DNA from: Allium sativum
Lineage: Eukaryota > Streptophyta > Magnoliopsida > Asparagales > Amaryllidaceae
Direction: 5' to 3'
Length of the DNA: 64,000 nt
NCBI GenBank assembly: GCA_030737875.1
Contig: CM060922.1
Coordinates: 324,107,956 to 324,171,955, forward strand
Shown here one piece after another: positions 57,363-64,000 of this stretch. How positions within the stretch are numbered: the first letter of the stretch is position 1; each line of letters begins with the position of its first letter. Both the position numbers and the translations under genes were made by a program. The notes beneath the pieces were generated by a model. The model was not told the DNA's origin, made no database searches, and saw nothing but the letters and a program-made list of their open reading frames with translations.

Positions 57363-59519
57363 ACACATATATGAGTATATGCATATAACAAGATAGAAAT
57401 AAATGACATTAATTGTAATTAATGGAAATGAAAAAAAGTTACAACAATAAAAGAATTGGAATGAATGGGGAATGATAATGACCTATTATGAATAAACTTG
57501 AAAGGGAAAAAGAAAAGGTAATAGGTAGGCTTGTCCTAGGGACAAGGGGAAATTATAACTTAGGTTATAATAAACGATTGAGGGAATGTGATAACTTATG
57601 TAATGAAATAAGTTGTACTTAATTATTAATTAAGTAATCGGTAAATTTGGAAACCTGAAACCTGTTGTTTGTAATAAGTAGAGAAAAGGGGGGAAACTTA
57701 TGAAATGCAATAAGTTGTACTTAACTATAAATTAAGTAATCTGTAAACTTGAGAATATGAATCCTACTAATAAGAAGAACATGTTATCTGTAAACTTGAG
57801 AATCTGAAATCTGTTGATAAGAATGACATGTTAAAGGCTTATTAATGAACTTAAATGGGTAAAGTTATATAAATGAAATTAATAAGCAAGAGGAACTTGG
57901 TAACTTGAATAAGAGACTTGAAATAACCAAGTTAAATGGGGATCTGAAAAGTTAGAGCAAGTGCGTAATTAAATGATTAGACATAGGGTCTAATAACATT
58001 AACCCGAGGCACTTAGACCAGTTCGTACATTTGACGATGAATAACCCGACGGGGTAGATAATCGTGGTGTCATGAGGCACGAGGGGAGAGCACGTCCATC
58101 TGATTATTTTTCTTGTTCTGCTGGCTCCGAAGGACTGGAAGGGGAAACACGCGGCTTCTTGAGACGTGGAGGGTACTCCTGGTAGTCCTCTGTGCGGTGA
58201 CAATGTTTAGGTTGTGCTTGCAGAGGTTAGGTATGTGTGTTACTACCCGGTGAGTATACCTTGACTGCCACAATAGGAGGCAGTCAGAAGGCTGTAGGGT
58301 AGCATAGGCGATTCAACGATCCAGTTGCCTTGTGACTAGGCAGGTTACGACCATTTTGTCTGTTTTCCTTTGGAAGGTCTAACCATCTGTGTGATAGCAG
58401 TCATCGGGTACCAACCACCGACAGTCAATGTGATGCGTGATGCGGAAAGACGGAGAGCTAAACCTGCAGATCATCGACCTTCTGCTATCAAGGCTTTAGT
58501 TGCGGGACATACTAATTTGGATGTTGTTTTGTTTCTAGGCCACGTCACTAGCTCTCAATTTTTTTTGTCTTTCACTAGTTCACGGAGCGGTCGGGTAGGA
58601 CTATAGCCACTGAAAATGCAGACCATAGCATCTGTGTATACAGATATCTGAAAAGGCTCCCGACCGAGTTCCGTGTATCTGATATAGCCATGTTGTGGAA
58701 TTCAGTGCATAGTAGATAATACGTGCAGATACATGCATATCGTTTTCGGATGGTGTATCATCAAGGTCGAGGCATCGAGTACGATTAACGATACATACTT
58801 GAGAAACTCTAGATACATGCATGTCTGCTTCGGGTGGTGTATCGTATAACCTAGGGCACTACTCTGTAATGGAATCTGATTCGATCGAATGGTTCGAAGG
58901 TGGTAGTCCGTACGCTTACGTAGCATGGCGATGATGGTTCTATGTGGAATGTAGCATTGTTATATAGAGATCGATACGTCTCTCCGGCAACGGATGAGGG
59001 ACTGCGTATATTTTTGTGGCGTTATGGTGGAGACCGTGCGAGTGAGGTGCAATATGGTGTACCTTAATTTGGGGATAGCTACGTATATAATATATTAGGT
59101 TAATCTACTAGGGAGTAGATGGGTACGACGTGTGTGTAAGCCTTGAGTTGTTAACCCAAGTAACCTGCTAGTAAATAAGAAAATGTAGTTGAACGGTATA
59201 TGTAGAGTTATCCAAAATGTGTAGTTTAAATCCAGTCACCAGAACTTGTGTTCTGACCCCCCCTCATAATATACTCGTAGGTTATATTTGTGGCTGAGAT
59301 ATGATAGCTTTGGATACTGGCTAGGCAGTATTATTATCTGGGTAAGGCTATACTTTGATCATATTATATTTTATTCTATTCCGCAGTGAGATGTTTTCTG
59401 AGCTCTGATATGTTTATTATCTCTTTTTTTTCTGCAGGATACCAGACAAACCAACATGGGTTTCGATAGGTTAGAATTTTGAAAAAAACTCGATCTGTTG
59501 AAATTCGGGTTGTTACATG

Positions 59520-59532
59520 TGGTATCAGAGCC
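59520..59532 (+). promoter_or_regulatory. Primer-binding site, F5 core 2
   Basis: TGGTATCAGAGCC starts two bases after LTR B and is identical to the core 1 PBS. Confidence 0.92.
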
Positions 59533-61776
59533 TAGGTTTAGGATTCTTGTATAGATAGTGAGTGAACATATTCGTATTTTTTAAAAATATATAAAAATAC
59601 ATTATATATATATATATACCTAGATCCATAGAGGAACCCACTAAATAGAAAGAGCAGAATATGGTAAGAATGTGGATATCTATTTTGCACATTAACGGAA
59701 TGAATATGGAAATATGAGACCCTTCGGTAATTTGGGTGGGAAGTGTACAATATGCTTTGCATTGAAGAAAGTTGGATCTCGTATGTTAGTATTTCAAATT
59801 AGTGGGTTTTGCAATAAAACCTTATAAATTGGAAAAGGTTAAAGGAGAAAAGTGGATTAGGAATATACATAGTTGAGAGAACTGACTTTGTGGGAGTGTC
59901 TAGGAAAGCCTAGTTAAGTTGGAAACCCATTTTGAGTCTAACCCCATTATTAACTTATAAGTACTTGAAATTGTAAAAGTTTTTGAAGATGGTTTATGGT
60001 GTTTTCAAGTTTTAATCTTAAAAGTGTTTTGATGTTTGAAAATATATGTAAAGAACATATTTGAAATGTACATAGTGATTTTTGATGTAAAATGGGGTAT
60101 ATTTTGGAAACGGTGATTTCTTGTGAAATTTTGTCTGAAATGAATTCTCTTAGAAAAAGTGCACATTATAGAGCATTTATAGCTCCCTAGTTTTCAAGTT
60201 ATATGATTTGAAAAAAACGTTGCATTTTGTTGAAAGCTAGAATTTTCAATAAAGAAAGTTTTGAAATCTCTATTCTTTTAACAATCATTTTTGATAAATT
60301 GTTTTAAAGAAAAGAAATTTTTGGGTGGACAAAATAAGTTGTAGAAATTAAGAATATAGTAAATGTTTGCACCTTGTGGTAAGTAACTGAACTGACCTTA
60401 TAGGTAAGGAAAAGATGTAAACCTGATTGTGAAATAGTTGTCTTTATCTACTGTAGTTTTTGTGATTTGAAAAATATATATTAATTTGCATTCTTATGAG
60501 ATGACATTTTTTTTTGGTTTGGCCAAAATAAGTTTTCATGAGGAAAATAAAAGTTTTAACACTTTTAACTTTTGGAGGGAAAATAAAATGTGGAAGCTAA
60601 ACTATGTTTTTAAAAATCATAGAGTAGGTAAGAATTAGTGCCTTGGGAAGATGGGAAAAGTTTTGAGGCTTTGAAGTAGACAGCGAGAATTATCTTGGAA
60701 TATTGGTAAGTTCCCATAGAATGCGTAAGTATTGAGAAGCCTAGGGTGTTTCTTGGAAATGACTGTTAGTACACAGCCAGGACTAGGAATGACTACTAGA
60801 TACTGAAGGGCAAGTAAGTGTTTAGATCTTGTTGCTAATTTTTCCTATTGGGGTAAAACCCGTTATTACATTTCTGTTGGGATCGTTCTGTTATTTTGTT
60901 GGGTAGTTAGGGTAACACCAAAACCTGTCATTGATCCCGTGGTTTGAACTTTTCAGTCCGAGGAGGACATAGTCATGTGGTTCTTGGCCCTTTGTATTAG
61001 CTGTGTAGAGTGTTTATTTTCCTGATTTAGTTGAAGGGCTAGAAGGCTTATATGAAACTAAACTTAGATCAGAGGATTAAGTTAAATAAGCTAAGAAAAG
61101 AATAATGGATAACTAAAAGGGAAACAACAAGTTCAGTAAAGCAACAAACATGACAGTTAAAATGGAAAACTCTGAGAAAAGATGAACAAGAATAAAATTT
61201 TCCAAGATGAGTTGAAAAAAAAAACCGTAACAAAGAAAGTTTTCTTATGTGGGCTATGCTTGGATAGGAAAATAGGAAATCTTTATATAATAGCTACATA
61301 AAATCCAAGTACAGGTTTAAAAAAGGTATATAAAAGAAAATTGAAAGGTGCGAAGTTTTCCGTTTTCCACCTTTTTGCAACATAAGAAATCAAATTTAGA
61401 AATTAGATTTTTCTGAAATTCAAAAAATAAAGTTGTTTGGTAGGGTTTTGGATGCAAAAATTGGATGAACTACGCTCTTGCTCAGTTAGAGTGTGGGGAA
61501 ATTTAGATGAAAATATATTTTGATTTTTAAAATATTGCATTCATGTAGAATTGCCAGTATATGTAGGACGTATGCATCATGTTTTTAAAGGATTTTTGAA
61601 AATTTTGCATACATATAGGAAGTACCACTTAGGGATACATGTATTACTATGTTGTATTATTCCCTTAACGAATGCACAGATGTTTGTAAAAAAATTGGAT
61701 GCACACATAATGGACGTATATTATGCGAGGGATTATTTAATTTTTACCCTTATCAAATTTCAGGGATGAAATTTCC

Positions 61777-61790
61777 TAAGGGTGGGAGAA
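61777..61790 (+). promoter_or_regulatory. Polypurine tract, F5 core 2
   Basis: TAAGGGTGGGAGAA lies directly before TGTAACACCCGAC of LTR C. A T interrupts the purine run that is intact in core 1. Confidence 0.85.
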
Positions 61791-62026
61791 TGTAACACCC
61801 GACATTTCTAATTAAATAATAAAATATATTTTGAAAAGCTTCTAGAATTTGGTCACGGGATTAGCATCATTGCGTCCGTGGCAGTTTTATGATCAATTTA
61901 GACCTATGGATTGCAGAAAACAGATTTAGGATGAATGAGATACATTTAAATGAAATATTGTAACAAGCATGACAAGAAGGTATAAGAAAAAGAATAATGA
62001 CAACCATTGTTTTTAGACTTCTTAAC

Positions 62027-62103
62027 AAAAGACTATGCAGTCCAGTTAATAATAGCATGTGGCTTTCAAGAGAGAGGTGCAAGTTCGATTCAAGCGGGCG
62101 CCA
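62027..62103 (+). other. tRNA-like segment, LTR C
   Basis: Same position as in LTR A and B, with GGCTTTCAAGAGAGAGGTGC and CAAGTTCGATTCAAGCGGGC. The A box is decayed (CAGTCCAGTTAATAATAGC), so this copy is the weakest of the three. Confidence 0.62.
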
Positions 62104-62634
62104 TATTTTTATTTTAGAGGAACGACTAAAATAATACATTTTCTTAAGGGATAAATATGTATAAAAACACATATAAGGAAAATTATACATATAAGGAAGT
62201 AGAATATATATATACATATACAAAGGAGAAATTCAAAACAAGGCTGCAATCAAAGAAATCTAGTAAGAATTAAATAACAACATAACACCGTCTTAATTTT
62301 GTAATTGAAATAAAAGTTATGCTTATATATATACATGTAAAATGGGCATTAGAAGCTTTGTATACATATAAGGAGTTTATATGTAAGTATAACATTTAAA
62401 TAACTCTAGAAATTCAAACGTTTAAAACAAATGTTGACAAATAAACATCCGCGGCTAAACCAGCTCGTGGTACCCCAACGGGTTGACCCACACCTTCCTA
62501 GGTCGACCCAAGGGGGATTGGATCGACCCTAGGGTCGACCCACCCCTGATCCAGGCAGATTCATTTGATGAATCTAGAATGTTTTTCTAACTATGTTCAT
62601 TGCTGACTCAGCGCTACGTGTACCATAGAACACC

Positions 62635-62641
62635 TATAAAT
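62635..62641 (+). promoter_or_regulatory. TATA box, F5 LTR C
   Basis: TATAAAT lies in CCTATAAATAGGTTAATAG, 844 bp from the LTR start, as in LTR A. Confidence 0.68.
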
Positions 62642-63400
62642 AGGTTAATAGAGCCTAGCCTAAATCTCATATTTTTTGAGAAGATGTCTATACTCTTCCA
62701 TTCTTCTTCCTCCTCAAATCTCTTCAGAAAATAGAATAATTAGTCTAAGGGAATTTTGACTCAAGATCCGGAGGAAAAGAATGTATATATACAAATGGGT
62801 GTTCATAATTATGATCGAAAAGAGGTAAATTTTTGAATCTGGTTAATTTAAATTTCTCCTCTTTCTTCCCTTTTTCTTTGGTCTGAGAATTGTGACTCCA
62901 TGGTTACTTAAATTCTGGATCCAATTAAGAGAGCCATGGAATGCTAGGTCTAGTCCAAATTCATGAATTGGAAAGCAATTAGGTGCGTGGATTTAAGTTA
63001 TACCTTTTTGATAATGGTATATTTATCTTTGACATTCCCCGTTAATGTATAGTAAATTTGCTGAAATGGTTAATCTGCTGAAATGTAAATCTCTTGAAAT
63101 GTATAAACCTGTTAAAATATGTGGTAAGGATTACTGTTGTATATATACATGATCTAATAAATTGTTAATTGGATACTGTAAGTTATGTTACCGTGAAATT
63201 GGGAATACTTGTAATGTTGTATAAGACCTGTTTCCCTATTAATCATTTGTCTGAGTTGTAATTTACTATAAATGCCGTAATTATGAAATTTACAATGAAC
63301 ATGACTATTTGTTAAGAATATTATTATGCCAAAGGATTGTAAATAAGAATTACAGTGAAATTTGGAAGAATGAATATGCCTAAATTTACAGTAATTAGAA

Positions 63401-63650
63401 AATTTGTAACCGCACTTAGACAAGAGGTTAAATTCAACTTGTGGTAGAAGTCTGCCCGGAACCGCCCGGCAAATCCAGCATTTACAAGTGGGTAATTTAA
63501 TGTAAGGGGTCTAGTGTGTAAATATACTAGTAACGATCCTAAAACACGAGGTTAAGTCCAACTTGTGGTAGAAGTTTGCCGGAAACCGCCCGACAAATCC
63601 AGCATCCACAAGTGGTCGGCTTAATGTGAGAGGTCTGGTGCATAAACACA
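63401..63650 (+). repeat. 124-bp tandem pair with stems, LTR C
   Basis: ACTTGTGG lies at 63437 and 63561. The first unit has TTACAAGT (one changed base) and the second an intact CCACAAGT at 63606. The period is again 124. Confidence 0.82.
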
Positions 63651-64000
63651 TATATGAGTATATGCATATAACAGCATATAAATAAATGACATTAATTGTA
63701 ATTAATGGAAATAAAAGAAAGTTACAACAATAAAAGAATTGGAATGAATGGGGAATGATAATAACCTATTATGAATAAACATGAATGGGAAAAAGGAAAG
63801 ATAATAGGTAGGCTTGTCCTAGGGACAAGTGGAAATTATAACTTAGGTTATAATAAACGATAGAGGGAATGTGATAACTTATGTAATGAAATAAGTTGTA
63901 CTCAATTATAAATTAAGTAATCTGTAAATTTGGAAACCTAAAACCTGTTGTTTGTAATAAGTAGAGAAAAGGGGGAGGGAACTTATGAAATGCAAAAAGT

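Larger units (their letters stand above)
56323..59517 (+). repeat. F5 LTR B, right part
   Basis: It continues from 42586 with TGGGTCGATCCACCCC and ends TTCGGGTTGTTACA. It aligns with LTR A from 36146 to 39541, with many small differences and about 80 bp missing near 56790, where LTR A has a repeated GTTAATATGTATAGTAAATT stretch. Confidence 0.88.
59518..61790 (+). other. F5 core 2, non-coding
   Basis: The 2,273-bp core is homologous to core 1 throughout, with scattered substitutions and small indels and no coding frame. Its likeness to core 1 supports origin of the chain by recombination between two copies of one family. Confidence 0.82.
35399..64000 (+). mobile_element. F5: chained LTR-core-LTR-core-LTR element (runs off the window)
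   Basis: Three LTRs in direct orientation start at 35399, 41807 and 61791 and are separated by two homologous cores of 2,265 and 2,273 bp. Each core has a PBS on its left and a purine tract on its right, so the middle LTR serves as 3' LTR of the first unit and 5' LTR of the second. Such chains arise by unequal recombination between LTRs. The LTR is about 4.0-4.1 kb. No coding frame exists in either core. The right end is not in the window, so the flanking duplication cannot be tested. F2 sits inside the middle LTR. Confidence 0.88.
61791..64000 (+). repeat. F5 LTR C, cut by the window edge
   Basis: It starts TGTAACACCCGACATTTC and covers the first 2,210 bp of the LTR, with the tRNA-like segment, palindrome island, TATA box and the 124-bp pair. 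The right end and any target duplication lie outside the window. Confidence 0.88.

Overview
The window looks like intergenic, repeat-packed nuclear DNA of a flowering plant; the species cannot be named from it. I see no gene that I would call. Base composition is AT-rich, and almost every base belongs to LTR retrotransposons. Primer-binding sites of the TGGTATCAGAGC type (initiator tRNA-Met), purine tracts preceded by a 'TTTCGAGGACGAAAT'-like sequence, 5-bp target duplications and TGTAAY(R)ACCCG termini point to Ty3/Gypsy elements, probably of the Tekay/Del kind. No gag, protease, reverse transcriptase, integrase or chromodomain reading frame survives, and the longest open frame is 184 codons. 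These are therefore non-autonomous elements made mostly of very long LTRs (4.0-6.1 kb) around short non-coding cores (1.0-3.3 kb).

Layout. 1-526 and 13734-~13980 are two halves of an older LTR, probably Copia-like. It is split by a complete plus-strand element, F1 (527-13728, TSD ATTGG), with LTRs of 5,918 and 5,911 bp and a core of only 1,373 bp. ~13986-15045 is a plus-strand fragment related to the solo LTR described next. 15731-31624 is a minus-strand composite, F3: a chimeric 3' LTR, a 1.0-kb core, and a 5' LTR split by a 6.1-kb solo LTR, F4 (23039-29148, TSD GATGA). 31625-35398 holds older LTR debris, a 676-bp non-autonomous hAT transposon (32176-32851, TSD TTTGTATA) and a degenerate ~76-bp tandem repeat. 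From 35399 to the window end lies F5, a plus-strand chain LTR-core-LTR-core-LTR. Its middle LTR is split by a complete minus-strand element, F2 (42587-56317, TSD GTATG), with LTRs of 5,242 and 5,237 bp and a core of 3,252 bp.

Shared architecture. F1, F2, F4 and F5 each have a TATA box about 0.85-1.1 kb inside the LTR, which predicts a 3-5 kb R-U5 leader. In F1, F2 and F4, about 1.3-2.7 kb beyond the TATA box, lie arrays of short inverted-repeat units that could fold as strings of small hairpins. Their sequences differ between families while their position is kept. F5 instead carries a 124-bp tandem pair with a conserved stem, and a tRNA-like segment in U3. F1, F2 and F3 share a block with an 11-bp palindrome (CAAGC-N-GCTTG) 230-310 bp before the purine tract. 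These cis-elements, on RNAs with no coding capacity, are the most interesting content here. The autonomous partner that supplied the proteins is not in the window.
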